Below, piece by piece: positions 20,089-28,205 of a stretch of 64,000 bases of DNA. Location: positions 124,001-188,000 of the forward strand of contig CAVWNW010000015.1 in NCBI GenBank assembly GCA_963756425.1, read 5' to 3'. This DNA comes from DASQUK01 sp963756425. GTDB lineage: Bacteria; Actinomycetota; Acidimicrobiia; Acidimicrobiales; VFJN01. The stretch's first letter is position 1; each line of letters starts with the position of its first letter. The notes below the pieces were generated by a model. That model searched no databases and was not told the DNA's origin. It worked only from the letters and a program-made list of their open reading frames with translations. Both the position numbers and the translations under genes were made by a program.

Positions 20089-20340
20089 GCCGTAGCTCGC
20101 TTTCTCTGCCTTCGTGGTAAGTACTCGAACCAGTAGTGGTAGTAGGGCCTGTGGATTGTGGACGATGACCCGTCGCCGCAGGTCAGCGGCACGTTTGTCG
20201 TCCCTGTTGTGTCCCCAGGCTCCCACAGGTTGAAGGTCGCGCGCGTGACCCCTCTGGGGATCGGCGACGCGTCGTCCACCGAGCCAGGATCCCGATCCAC
20301 AGCGCGTCCCGAACGTTCTCCACGGCGACGGTCCGGGTTG
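20089..20340. other. oriC: dnaA-dnaN intergenic region, candidate oriC segment
   Basis: In Mycobacterium and Streptomyces the origin lies between dnaA and dnaN. This 252-bp gap contains DnaA-box-like nonamers: CAATCCACA (20150-20158, minus), TCGTCCACA (20157-20165, minus) and CGATCCACA (20293-20301, plus), each one or two mismatches from TTRTCCACA. The stretch 20100-20150 is less GC-rich than its surroundings and could be the unwinding element. The dnaN promoter must also be here. Confidence 0.5.
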
Positions 20341-21765
20341 TCAGTCGCCCTGACGGACGGCCTTCATGAGCCGAGTGACCTGGTCATAGATCTGGCGATC
20401 CTTGGACATGAGCGAGCCGATCTTCTCCACCGCGTGGATCACGGTGGTGTGGTCACGGCCGCCGAACTCCCGCGCGATGTTGGGGTACGACAGGTCGGTC
20501 AGTTCTCGCATGACGTACATGGCGATCTGCCGCGCTGTCACCAGCGGTCGTTGACGGTGCTTGCTGGTGATCTCGTCGATCGTGAAGCCGAACTGCTTGG
20601 CGGTCTCGTCGAGGATCAACTGAGGGGTGATCGGGCGTGGCTGGTTCTCGCTCAGCAGGTCCGCCAGCACCTGTGTGGCGCGCTCGACGGTGAGTGGCTC
20701 GTGGGTGAGGCTGGCGAACGCTGACACCCGGATGAGCGCCCCCTCGAGCACGCGGATGTTGTCCTTGATGTTGGTGGCGATCAGGTCCAGCACGTCGTTC
20801 GGGATGCGGGTGGATTCGAGCTCGGCTTTCTTGAGGAGGATCGCCATCCGCGTCTCCAGCGCCGGTGGCTGGATGTCGGTCATCAGCCCCTGTTGGAAGC
20901 GGCTGCGCATGCGGTCCTCGATGCCGATCTGATCGGGTGGTCTGTCGGACGACAGGACGATCTGCCGGTTGGTCTGGTGCAGGTGGTTGAAGGTGTGGAA
21001 GAACTCCTCGAGCGTCTCTTGCTTCCCCTCGAAGAACTGAACGTCGTCGACCAGCAGCACGTCGATGCCTCGATAGCGGCGCTTGAACGCGTCGCGGCTG
21101 TCCGAATGCATCGAGTCGATGAACTCGTTGAGGAAGGTCTCCGACGTGACGTAGCGAACGCGGTACGCCGGGTAGTTCCGGCTGACGTAGCTGGCGATGG
21201 CCTGGAGGAGGTGGGTCTTGCCAAGGCCGGCGTGGCCATAGATGAACAGCGGGTTGAACTTGCGGGCCGGCGTTTCGGCCACCGACAGCGCAGCGGCATG
21301 GGCGAAGCTGTTCGAACCCCCGATGACGAAGTTCTCGAACGTGTAGCGGGGGTTGAGCTCCTCGTCTCCGAGCTCGTCGGCGGCGCGGCCGGGTCCGTTG
21401 GGTGACCGGGCGCCGGCATGGCCGTCGCCCGCGGGGCCGGACCTGGACAGCTCGGGGACCTGGGTCGCGAGGCCGTCGTTCGGCGCCGGAACGATCCACA
21501 GCGGCGGTGGTTCTGCGGGGTCGATGCGGAGGCGTAGCTCGGCGTGGGACGCGCCGGCCTCGGCCATCGCGTCGCGCACCAACCCGAGGTAGCGGCCCTC
21601 GATGCGCTCCTTCGCCAGGGCGCTGGGGACGCCGAGCGTGAGGACCTCACCGTCGAAGTCCACCGCCCGGACACCGTCGAAGGCCGTATGCCACACCAGG
21701 TCCGAGACCTGCGCCCGGAGCAGCGCTGCGCACGTCGTCCACAGGTGGTGCGCGTCGCTGATCAC
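20341..21765 (-). CDS. dnaA: Chromosomal replication initiator DnaA
   Basis: A 474-residue initiator starting at GTG 21765 (MISDAHHLWTTCAALLRAQV). Domain I is residues 1-90, then a Pro/Gly-rich domain II, the AAA+ domain III with NPLFIYGHAGLGKTHLLQAI and VLLVDDVQFF, and domain IV with the box-reading DLSYPNIAREFGGRDHTTVIHA. The frame extends to 22134, but only the GTG at 21765 gives a normal N-terminus. DnaA binds the boxes on both sides of this gene, melts the origin and recruits DnaB. Confidence 0.97.
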   Translation of the reverse strand: MISDAHHLWTTCAALLRAQVSDLVWHTAFDGVRAVDFDGEVLTLGVPSALAKERIEGRYLGLVRDAMAEAGASHAELRLRIDPAEPPPLWIVPAPNDGLATQVPELSRSGPAGDGHAGARSPNGPGRAADELGDEELNPRYTFENFVIGGSNSFAHAAALSVAETPARKFNPLFIYGHAGLGKTHLLQAIASYVSRNYPAYRVRYVTSETFLNEFIDSMHSDSRDAFKRRYRGIDVLLVDDVQFFEGKQETLEEFFHTFNHLHQTNRQIVLSSDRPPDQIGIEDRMRSRFQQGLMTDIQPPALETRMAILLKKAELESTRIPNDVLDLIATNIKDNIRVLEGALIRVSAFASLTHEPLTVERATQVLADLLSENQPRPITPQLILDETAKQFGFTIDEITSKHRQRPLVTARQIAMYVMRELTDLSYPNIAREFGGRDHTTVIHAVEKIGSLMSKDRQIYDQVTRLMKAVRQGD

Positions 21766-21986
21766 GGTCCCGAGCCTTCCTGCTGGCAGCCGAAGTCGTC
21801 CACAAGCAATCCACACATGTGGATGACTGCACAACAACCCGATACAGGCAGTGGACCAGGCGCCAGCTCCGCTGCCTGACACCCCAGTGAGGGGAGTGGG
21901 TTGGGGAAAGCTAGCACCGTGGATGGTGGCCGACCAGGGTGGTCCCCGGGATTGAGTGGCCCCGTCATGCAGCACGGTTGGCGCAT
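21766..21986. other. dnaA-rpmH intergenic region with DnaA-box cluster
   Basis: Three box-like nonamers sit in 31 bp: TCGTCCACA (21796-21804), CAATCCACA (21807-21815) and, on the minus strand, TCATCCACA (21818-21826). A further TCGTCCACA lies just inside dnaA (21735-21743). This is either a second part of a bipartite origin or an autoregulatory element of the dnaA promoter. No coding capacity is evident. Confidence 0.5.
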
Positions 21987-22014
21987 TTGACGGATGGGGC
22001 TCTACCGTTATCCG
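21987..22014 (+). promoter_or_regulatory. Candidate rpmH-rnpA promoter
   Basis: TTGACG (21987-21992) and TATCCG (22009-22014) are separated by 16 bp, about 90 bp upstream of the first gene. The -35 is good and the -10 modest. Confidence 0.4.
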
Positions 22015-22104
22015 CGCACCGAAGCGGCGCGAGTGGTATTCGCGCGCGTCGCGGACGAGTTCAACACCCCGCCGCAGGCCCCGCTGACGCTGCGAGGAGG
22101 CCGC

Positions 22105-22605
22105 GTGCTCGAGGAGGCAGAAGGTGAAGCGCACGTATCAACCGAACAACCGGAGGCGAGCCAAGCGGCACGGCTTTCGGCTGCGGATGCGGACCCGCGC
22201 CGGGCAGGCCATCGTCCGGGCACGGCGCCGGAAGGGCCGCGCCCGGCTGTCGGCCTGATCGGACGGATCGGCGATCGTGCGACGTTCGACGCGCTCCGGC
22301 GTGATGGATGCCGCGCCCGGCGGGATCCGGTGACAGTGCTGTTCCTTCCCGAGCCGGCCGGCGCCAACGGTGACGTGCGCGTCGCGTACAGCATCGGCCG
22401 GCGCGTGGGAACGGCGGTCGACCGCAACCGCGTCCGGCGCCGCCTACGGGCGGCGATGCGCGACGTCAGTCGCGACGGTGACGGGTTGAGCTCTGGTGCG
22501 TATCTGGTACTCGTCCGCCCCGAGGCCGGAATCACGCCATACCGGGAGCTGAAGCACTCGCTTGGCGAAGCGTGCGCTGCAGCCGCTCGGAGCGCTGACT
22601 CATGA
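22105..22605 (+). CDS. rnpA: RNase P protein component, N-terminally extended and enclosing rpmH
   Basis: The RnpA core is clear from DRATFDALRRDGCRARRDPVTVLF (in two motifs) to IGRRVGTAVDRNRVRRRLRAAMR, the RNR signature. The frame has no ATG, GTG or TTG between the rpmH stop and the core. The nearest conventional start is GTG 22105, preceded by GAGGAGG at 22094-22100, giving 166 residues whose first 50 are translated from DNA that also encodes L34 in another frame. The alternative is CTG 22255 overlapping the rpmH stop (CTGA), giving 116 residues, the usual RnpA size. The protein binds the RNase P RNA and matures tRNA 5' ends. The stop overlaps yidD. Confidence 0.8.
   Translation: MLEEAEGEAHVSTEQPEASQAARLSAADADPRRAGHRPGTAPEGPRPAVGLIGRIGDRATFDALRRDGCRARRDPVTVLFLPEPAGANGDVRVAYSIGRRVGTAVDRNRVRRRLRAAMRDVSRDGDGLSSGAYLVLVRPEAGITPYRELKHSLGEACAAAARSADS
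22124..22258 (+). CDS. rpmH: Ribosomal protein L34
   Basis: A 44-residue L34 with the canonical start MKRTYQPNNRRRAKRHGFR and the end RRRKGRARLSA. GTG 22124 has the Shine-Dalgarno GAGGAGG at 22111-22117. It is too short for usual ORF lists but unmistakable. It lies wholly inside the longer rnpA frame if rnpA starts at 22105. L34 is a small, very basic protein of the 50S subunit, and its gene beside dnaA is nearly universal. Confidence 0.96.
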   Translation: MKRTYQPNNRRRAKRHGFRLRMRTRAGQAIVRARRRKGRARLSA

Positions 22606-22832
22606 GCCCGATCGCCCGCATGCTGCATTGGTTGGTAAGGCTCTACCAGAAGGTGGCGGACGGGCGGCCATCACCATGTCGATTTGTCCCTACCTGCTCG
22701 AACTACGCGCTGGACGCTCTGGAGCGACACGGCGCGGCGCGCGGCTCGGCGTTGACCGTGCGGCGCCTGTTCCGCTGCCATCCCTGGGGGGGACACGGGT
22801 GGGATCCCGTTCCTGAAGGAAAGCACCGCTGA
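22602..22832 (+). CDS. yidD: Membrane protein insertion efficiency factor
   Basis: A 76-residue YidD. The family pattern is complete: LVRLYQKVADGRPSPCRFVPTCSNYALDALERHGAARGS and RLFRCHPWGGHGWDPVP, including three conserved Cys. The N-terminal stretch is amphipathic and membrane-associated. YidD assists insertion of proteins by YidC. ATG overlaps the rnpA stop (ATGA), and its own stop overlaps the yidC start (TGATG). Confidence 0.95.
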   Translation: MSPIARMLHWLVRLYQKVADGRPSPCRFVPTCSNYALDALERHGAARGSALTVRRLFRCHPWGGHGWDPVPEGKHR

Positions 22833-23893
22833 TGCTAGACGGCCTGTTTGAGCTCATCTCGGGCTTGCTCAACTTCTTCTATGCCAACGTGCCCGGTGGC
22901 TATGCAGTTGCGATCGCCCTCCTGACCTGTGTGGTGATGATCGTCACGACACCGCTGACGCTCAAGGGCACGCGCTCGATGATCGAGATGCAGCGGCTCC
23001 AGCCGGAGATTCGTCGCCTGCAGGTCCAGTACAAGGACGACCGGCAGCAGCTCAACGAAGAGCTGATGAAGTTCTACCGGGAGCACCAGATCAACCCGGT
23101 GGGCGGATGCCTCCCGCTGCTGATCCAGGCGCCGGTGTTCTCGATCCTCTTCTATGTCGTGCGCGGCCTGACGCAGCAGTCGAAGTTCGTGGGCTTGCAG
23201 GAATACACGAAGGACCTCGGTCTGACGACCACCGTCACCGACGGGTTCCGTCCCAAGTACCTGCACCACGACGCCGAGCTCTACCAGTCGCTGCTGGGCA
23301 AGCACGAGATGAACTCATTGGGCGTCGACCTGGCGATCTCGCCCGGGGCGGCTCTCAGCCAGGGCTTTCTCACCGCGCTGCCGTACCTCCTGCTCATAGC
23401 CGTCATCGCGTTCCTGAGCTGGTACCAGCAGAAGCAGATCATGGGCCGCACGGCTGGGGCCGAGGTCACCCAACAGCAGCGGCTGATGATGCGGATCGGG
23501 CCGCTGCTCTATGTGTTCTTCGCGTTCGTCAGCCCACTGGCCATCGGCATCTACTTCCTGGTCTCGACGCTGTGGCGGGTCGGTCAGCAGGCGTTCATCA
23601 CCCGTTCGCTCTATCGAGGCGAAGAGTCGGTTGGCAGGCAAGCGCAGCGGGCCATGGTGGAGCTACGCGAGGCGCGCAAGGCGGACGGCAACGGCGCCAA
23701 GGGTGGCGCGCCGGCGAAGAAGGCACCGGCCGCGGAGGCGAGTGGGAATGGGCGTACCGGCGATCAGAAGCCGGCCCAGCAGCCTCCCAAGGCCCGCAGC
23801 GGCGCCGGCGGCGGCGCGAAGTCGTCCAGCGGAGGCGGCGGCCCAGCGCCGAAGCCCCACCCGCGCTCACGCAAGAAGAGAAAGAGGAAGTAG
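22832..23893 (+). CDS. yidC: Membrane protein insertase YidC/Oxa1
   Basis: A 353-residue insertase of the short actinobacterial type without the large periplasmic domain. Helices are visible at the N-terminus (GYAVAIALLTCVVMIVTTPLTLK), in PLLIQAPVFSILFYVVRGL, in LTALPYLLLIAVIAFLSWY and in IGPLLYVFFAFVSPLAIGIYF; the cytosolic coiled region RLQPEIRRLQVQYKDDRQQLNEE follows helix 1. The C-terminus is a long Lys/Arg/Ala/Gly-rich tail that can contact the ribosome. Confidence 0.95.
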   Translation: MLDGLFELISGLLNFFYANVPGGYAVAIALLTCVVMIVTTPLTLKGTRSMIEMQRLQPEIRRLQVQYKDDRQQLNEELMKFYREHQINPVGGCLPLLIQAPVFSILFYVVRGLTQQSKFVGLQEYTKDLGLTTTVTDGFRPKYLHHDAELYQSLLGKHEMNSLGVDLAISPGAALSQGFLTALPYLLLIAVIAFLSWYQQKQIMGRTAGAEVTQQQRLMMRIGPLLYVFFAFVSPLAIGIYFLVSTLWRVGQQAFITRSLYRGEESVGRQAQRAMVELREARKADGNGAKGGAPAKKAPAAEASGNGRTGDQKPAQQPPKARSGAGGGAKSSSGGGGPAPKPHPRSRKKRKRK

Positions 23894-23897
23894 CGCC

Positions 23898-24899
23898 GTG
23901 GAATGGGTCGTGACGACCGGTCGCACCGTTTCCGAGGCCGTGGAATCGGCCCTCGACAAGCTGGGTGTCGACGAGCGGGACGCCGAGATCGAGGTAGTTC
24001 AGGAGCCGCAGAAGGGACTGTTCGGGCGCCTGCGTGCGGAGGCTCAGGTGCGGGCGCGGGTCCGCCCGACCATGCCCCGCCCGAAGGTCGATCGCCGAGA
24101 CCGCCGGCGCGGCGAACGGCGGGGCCGCGAGGGTGACCGCAACCGGACCAAGGCAAGGTCGGCGGGCCGCAGCGATGGCACGGACGGCAACAGTCGTGCC
24201 CGGGGGCAGCGTCGGGACGCGGCGGCGGGACGGGGCGATGGCGACCGGCCCGGCGATGCTGCCGTGGTGACGGAGCAGGCCGACGTGGCCGGTGATGGTG
24301 GGCCAGGGTCGGTGGAAGGACGCCAGGCGGCCGCGACTCGCTCGCGTCGCCGCCGGGGTAGCCGGACAGCAGAGGGAGCGAATGCGGTGAGCGAGAGCAT
24401 GCAGCCAACACAGGCGCCGGCAGCGGCGGAATTCGACATCGAGGGTCAACGACAGGCCGTCGAGAGCTTCCTCATCGATCTACTGGCGGCATTCAGCCGG
24501 TCCGACGCCACCGTGACGGTGACGCTGAGCGAGGACGAGGCGATCGAGGCCACAGTGGACGGACCCGAGCTCGGCCTGCTGGTCGGCCAGAAGGGCGTGA
24601 CCCTCCAGGCAGTTCAGGAGTTGGTGCGAAGCATGGTGCAGCGCCGCTTCGTTGGGCAGACGCATGCACGAGTGCGCCTCGACGTCGCCGGTTATCGCGC
24701 CCGCCGCAAGGTGGCGCTCGAGCGATTCGCCCGGGAGGTCGCCGAGTCCGTGAAGTCCAGTGGCGTGGCCAAGGCGCTGGATCCGATGGGTTCGGCCGAC
24801 CGCAAGGTCGTCCACGACGCGGTCAATGAGATGGAAGGCGTCAACACGGTCTCCGAGGGCGAGGACGAGGCTCGCCGGGTCGTGATCCGCCCCGCCTGA
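23898..24899 (+). CDS. jag: Jag/KhpB RNA-binding protein
   Basis: A 333-residue protein starting at GTG 23898. Residues 1-50 are the Jag N-terminal domain (VTTGRTVSEAVESALDKLGV, KGLFGRLRAEAQV). A long Arg/Gly/Asp-rich linker of about 130 residues follows, then a KH domain (GLLVGQKGVTLQAVQELVRS) and an R3H domain ending LDPMGSADRKVVHDAVNEME. With KhpA it acts as a global RNA chaperone affecting cell division. The linker is longer than usual. Neighbours yidC and rsmG are conserved. Confidence 0.93.
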   Translation: MEWVVTTGRTVSEAVESALDKLGVDERDAEIEVVQEPQKGLFGRLRAEAQVRARVRPTMPRPKVDRRDRRRGERRGREGDRNRTKARSAGRSDGTDGNSRARGQRRDAAAGRGDGDRPGDAAVVTEQADVAGDGGPGSVEGRQAAATRSRRRRGSRTAEGANAVSESMQPTQAPAAAEFDIEGQRQAVESFLIDLLAAFSRSDATVTVTLSEDEAIEATVDGPELGLLVGQKGVTLQAVQELVRSMVQRRFVGQTHARVRLDVAGYRARRKVALERFAREVAESVKSSGVAKALDPMGSADRKVVHDAVNEMEGVNTVSEGEDEARRVVIRPA

Positions 24900-24904
24900 C
24901 CCGG

Positions 24905-25540
24905 GTGGACGACACTGGCATGATCGAGGTCCTGGAGCGGAGCCGGGGTCTCGGCTTCCTCGGGCCCGGTTCCGTGCGCGTGCATGTGGACCACGCCACC
25001 GGGTTCGCAGCTGGCATCGAACGTGCACCAGCCCAGTTCCTGGACCTGGGCAGCGGCGGCGGTGTGCCGGGACTGGTGCTGGCACGGAACTGGCCCGCGA
25101 GTCGGGTGGTGCTCCTGGACGCCCGCGAACGCCGATGCCGCTTCCTCCGGGAGGCGGTGCGCGACCTCGACATCGCCGAGCGCGTGGTCGTTCTCTGGGC
25201 ACGGGCGGAGGAAGCCGGCCACCGCGATTACCTGCGTGGGGCATTCGACCTCGTGGTGGCGCGGGGCTTCGGACCGCCCGCGGTGACGGCGGAATGCGGG
25301 GCGCCATTCCTCCGGGTGGGCGGAAGGCTGGCGGTGAGCGAGCCACCCGACCGTGGCGACGAGGGGGGTCCCGCGGACGCATCCGAGCGCTGGGCGGCCG
25401 GTGGCCTGACCCGTCTCGGCTTGGCCGTAGGCCGGTCGTGGACCGATGGGTTCCGGTACCAGGCGCTCGAGCAGCTCGAGCCGTGTCCCGAGCGGTACGC
25501 ACGCAATCCCGGAGTTCCGGCAAAGCGACCTCTCTTCTGA
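24905..25540 (+). CDS. rsmG: 16S rRNA (guanine527-N7)-methyltransferase
   Basis: A 211-residue GidB/RsmG. The SAM motif I is FLDLGSGGGVPGLVLA, motif II has VVLLDARERRCRFLREAV, and motif IV is FDLVVARGFGPPAVTAECG. It methylates G527 in the 530 loop of 16S rRNA; loss gives low-level streptomycin resistance in other bacteria. GTG 24905 lies 5 nt after jag. The N-terminal helix region is somewhat short compared with E. coli GidB. It is followed by the parS array. Confidence 0.93.
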   Translation: MDDTGMIEVLERSRGLGFLGPGSVRVHVDHATGFAAGIERAPAQFLDLGSGGGVPGLVLARNWPASRVVLLDARERRCRFLREAVRDLDIAERVVVLWARAEEAGHRDYLRGAFDLVVARGFGPPAVTAECGAPFLRVGGRLAVSEPPDRGDEGGPADASERWAAGGLTRLGLAVGRSWTDGFRYQALEQLEPCPERYARNPGVPAKRPLF

Positions 25541-25551
25541 GCGCGGCGGCT

Positions 25552-25565
25552 GTTCCACGTGGAAC
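25552..25565. promoter_or_regulatory. parS: parS site 1
   Basis: Perfect 14-bp palindrome GTTCCACGTGGAAC, the ParB recognition site in its CC/GG variant of the consensus GTTTCACGTGAAAC. Confidence 0.93.
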
Positions 25566-25620
25566 GGCCGCCGGGTCTTGCGCCAGCACGGTCCCGGTGC
25601 CAGCCGCTGGTGGGTCGTGT

Positions 25621-25634
25621 GTTCCACGTGGAAC
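25621..25634. promoter_or_regulatory. parS: parS site 2
   Basis: Same palindrome, extended to the full 16-mer TGTTCCACGTGGAACA (25620-25635); centre 69 bp from site 1. Confidence 0.95.
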
Positions 25635-25684
25635 ACGGCTGCTCTCGCAAAATCGGAATGCCTGATTGCTAGAGCACTCGGGCG

Positions 25685-25698
25685 GTTCCACGTGGAAC
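25685..25698. promoter_or_regulatory. parS: parS site 3
   Basis: Perfect GTTCCACGTGGAAC; centre 64 bp from site 2. Confidence 0.93.
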
Positions 25699-25755
25699 AC
25701 GGCGAGGTTCTCACAACCACCTCGTTCCCGGCGCAAGGCTCGCCGGCATACCGCG

Positions 25756-25770
25756 GTTGCCACGTGGCAC
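25756..25770. promoter_or_regulatory. Degenerate parS-like site
   Basis: TGCCACGTGGCA (25758-25769) keeps the CCACGTGG core and two-fold symmetry but has G/C in place of the outer T/A. Its centre is 72 bp from site 3 and 74 bp from the next perfect site, so it falls on the array's spacing. Confidence 0.45.
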
Positions 25771-25830
25771 CGACATCCACGGCGGAGGGCGGGGCCTGCG
25801 GGTGCGCGCACTCCGATGCCTTGACCCCGT

Positions 25831-25844
25831 GTTCCACGTGGAAC
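25831..25844. promoter_or_regulatory. parS: parS site 4
   Basis: Perfect palindrome within the full 16-mer TGTTCCACGTGGAACA (25830-25845). Confidence 0.95.
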
Positions 25845-25972
25845 AACCCGAACTCACGGCGGCATGCCCGCACAGGGCTCCTTGGCCTTGCTGCTCGCGT
25901 TGACGCGCGGCGTCGGATCTGAGCGTTTGGCGGTTCGCGAGCAGCGTGACGACGACCCCTGAGCCCGGCGGT

Positions 25973-25986
25973 GTTCCACGTGGAAC
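25973..25986. promoter_or_regulatory. parS: parS site 5
   Basis: Perfect GTTCCACGTGGAAC, 142 bp (about twice 71) beyond site 4. Confidence 0.93.
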
Positions 25987-26117
25987 GCGCGCCAAGGCGT
26001 CGCTAGCAGCAGGCCGGGCTGCCGGTGCCAGCTGTCGAGTTCGTGGGAGACGGACGCCGCCGACAGATGGTTGTGTTTGACGCGCCCGCGCGATGAACCG
26101 CGACACGATCCTGGTGC

Positions 26118-26131
26118 GTTCCACATCGAAC
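26118..26131. promoter_or_regulatory. Degenerate parS-like site near parA
   Basis: GTTCCACATCGAAC differs at two positions from the perfect site and lies 145 bp beyond site 5. Confidence 0.45.
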
Positions 26132-26347
26132 ACACGCGTACGCCACTCGGCGAAAAAGCCGCAGGGCTGCGCCAAAACACCAGGCTTGACCGGGACCCGA
26201 CGGCCCGAAAGTATGTGCCGGTGGCCGATGGTCCGCCTCGAGATGGCGCCGATCGGGCGGCGGTCACGTAGTCCCTCTTCGGACCACAACCGCGTTCAGC
26301 TTGCCGGGTCGAGTCCGCCCCGGTATCGACCGCTGGGAGCATCGGCG

Positions 26348-27268
26348 ATGAGTACCCAAGACAGCGGCTTCGGCGGGATCCCCACATCGGCCGTGCTGGA
26401 GACCAGGTTCGACGAGACGGGCCGACGTGCATCACGGGAAGCTCATGTCGCCGAGGCACCGGCCCGCGTGTCGACGCCGTTCGAGCGACCGCTCCCCCGC
26501 ACCATCGCGATCGCCAACCAGAAGGGCGGTGTCGGCAAGACCACGACGGCGGTCAACCTCGGCGCCTGCCTGGCCGAGCTCGGCTACCGCGTGCTCGTGG
26601 TCGACCTGGACCCGCAGGGCAATGCGAGCACGGGTCTGGGCATCAACATCCGAGACTTGCAGTCCTCGATGTACGACGTCATCTTGAATGACCTTCCACT
26701 CGAGGACTGCGTGGAGGGGACGGCGGTCCGGAATCTCTTCGTCGCCCCGGCCGCCCTCGACCTGGCGGGTGCCGAGATCGAGCTGGTGCCCGCGTTCAGC
26801 CGCGAGATGCGCCTGCGCCGAGCGCTGGACGCGGTGCGGAACGACTACGACTACATGCTGATCGACTGCCCACCTTCGCTCGGACTGCTCACGGTCAACG
26901 GCCTGGCGGCGGCCAGCGAGGTGATCGTGCCGATCCAGTGCGAGTACTACGCGCTCGAGGGCTTGGGCCAGCTGCTGCGGAACGTGCAGCTCGTCCAGCG
27001 CAATCTCAATCCCAGCCTCGAGCTCAGTGCCATGGTCCTCGTCATGTACGACGCCCGGACCAAGTTGGCCGACCAGGTGGTGCACGAGGTGCGCGACCAC
27101 TTCGGCGAGAAGGTCTGCCACAGCATCGTCCCCCGAACGGTCCGCTTGAGCGAGGCGCCCTCGTTCGGCCAGCCCATCATCACGTTCGATCCCACGTCCC
27201 GGGGTTCGATCGCATACCGGAACTTGGCGACGGAGGTCAGCGGTGGAGCGGCGCGGCGGACTGGGTAA
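26348..27268 (+). CDS. parA: Chromosome-partitioning ATPase ParA
   Basis: A 306-residue ParA/Soj. The deviant Walker A is NQKGGVGKTTTAVNLG with signature Lys59 and Lys64, motif VVDLDPQGNASTGLG follows, and DYMLIDCPPSLGLLTVN is Walker B. Residues 1-50 are a polar extension before the core. ParA forms the DNA-bound gradient along which ParB-parS complexes segregate. ATG 26348 is the first start that retains the extension; the open frame to 26093 is not family-like. It overlaps parB by 26 nt. Confidence 0.95.
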   Translation: MSTQDSGFGGIPTSAVLETRFDETGRRASREAHVAEAPARVSTPFERPLPRTIAIANQKGGVGKTTTAVNLGACLAELGYRVLVVDLDPQGNASTGLGINIRDLQSSMYDVILNDLPLEDCVEGTAVRNLFVAPAALDLAGAEIELVPAFSREMRLRRALDAVRNDYDYMLIDCPPSLGLLTVNGLAAASEVIVPIQCEYYALEGLGQLLRNVQLVQRNLNPSLELSAMVLVMYDARTKLADQVVHEVRDHFGEKVCHSIVPRTVRLSEAPSFGQPIITFDPTSRGSIAYRNLATEVSGGAARRTG

Positions 27269-28139
27269 GGGCCTCGGCGCACTCATCCCCTCGGACGTCG
27301 CCCAGTCCTCGGCCGCCGGCCTCGCAAGCAGGCCGGGGATCGAAGAGGTCCCGATCAACCAGATCGACCCGAATCCCTACCAGCCGCGCAACCGCTTCGA
27401 CGAGGAGTCGCTGGCAGGCCTGACCGCCTCGATCCGCGAGCTGGGTGTGTTGCAGCCGATCCTGGTCCGCCAGGTGAGCGACGACCGCTACGCCATCATC
27501 GCCGGAGAACGCCGCTGGCGTGCGGCCAAGCGGGCCGGCCTCCAGTTCATCCCGGTGATCGTGCGCCAGGTGAACGACGAGCTCACGCTCCAACACGCAT
27601 TGGTAGAGAACCTGCACCGCGACGACCTGAACCCGCTCGAAGAGGCGGCCGCCTACCAGCAACTGGTCGAGGACTTCGAGCTGACCCAGGAGGAGGTCGC
27701 CCACAAGGTCGGTAAGAGCCGCTCGGCGATTGCAAACCTGCTGCGGCTCTTCCAGCTGCCGCCGCAGGTGCAACGGCTCGTGGCCGAGGGCCGCGTGTCT
27801 GCGGGTCATGCCAAGGCGCTGCTGGGCACACCCGATCGGGCGTTCCAGGAGTCGCTGGCGCGGCGCGTGGCCACCGACGGGCTGTCGGTTCGGGAGACCG
27901 AGGAGGCCGTCCGGCAGCGCAACGGGCTGGCGGGAGCGCCGAGCGGATCCACCGGGTCATCGACCGGACGGACGAAGCTACGACCGCCAGGGCTGCTCGA
28001 GCTCGAAGAACTGCTGGCCGAGCAGCTCGATACCCGAGTGTCGATCAACGTCGGGCCCAAGCGCGGCCGAGTTGTCATCGAGTTTGCCGACCTCGAGGAC
28101 CTCGAGCGCATCTATCGGGTCATGGCCGGGTCACACTGA
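27243..28139 (+). CDS. parB: Chromosome-partitioning protein ParB (CTP-dependent clamp)
   Basis: A 298-residue ParB starting at GTG 27243. The N-terminal RGGLGKGLGALI segment is the ParA-contacting peptide. The CTP-binding boxes are GERRWRAAKRAG (from residue 88) and ENLHRDDLNPLEEA. The helix-turn-helix DNA reader is EEVAHKVGKSRSAIANLLRL, and residues 230-298 form the dimerisation end. It binds the parS sites upstream of parA and spreads as a sliding clamp. Confidence 0.96.
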   Translation: MERRGGLGKGLGALIPSDVAQSSAAGLASRPGIEEVPINQIDPNPYQPRNRFDEESLAGLTASIRELGVLQPILVRQVSDDRYAIIAGERRWRAAKRAGLQFIPVIVRQVNDELTLQHALVENLHRDDLNPLEEAAAYQQLVEDFELTQEEVAHKVGKSRSAIANLLRLFQLPPQVQRLVAEGRVSAGHAKALLGTPDRAFQESLARRVATDGLSVRETEEAVRQRNGLAGAPSGSTGSSTGRTKLRPPGLLELEELLAEQLDTRVSINVGPKRGRVVIEFADLEDLERIYRVMAGSH

Positions 28140-28160
28140 CACACAAGGCCTCGAAAAACA

Positions 28161-28205
28161 CTCAACCCCAACCTGAGGATCGGAGGTCCTCAAGTCGGGG
28201 TCGAG
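28161..28205. terminator. Bidirectional hairpin between parB and trxA
   Basis: CTCaACCCC pairs with GGGGTcGAG, and inside it TGAGGA pairs with TCCTCA. The long stem lies between the convergent stops of parB and trxA. No T-run follows on either strand. Confidence 0.6.

Larger units (their letters stand above)
25541..26347. other. Non-coding centromere region between rsmG and parA
   Basis: About 800 bp without a supported gene. It contains five perfect parS sites and at least two degenerate ones, all listed separately. Open frames here change character across the sites and match no family, so I regard the stretch as a ParB loading region plus the parA promoter. Confidence 0.75.

Noticed and set aside
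19000..20226. dnaN starting at 20226
   Set aside because: The extra residues have no clamp homology and would overlap the candidate origin boxes.
21994..22104. rnpA starting at ATG 21994
   Set aside because: It would add 37 more residues without a ribosome site and overlaps the likely promoter; GTG 22105 is better placed.
25711..26289. ORFs across the parS region
   Set aside because: They run through several parS palindromes, which produces repeated translated motifs, and show no family similarity.
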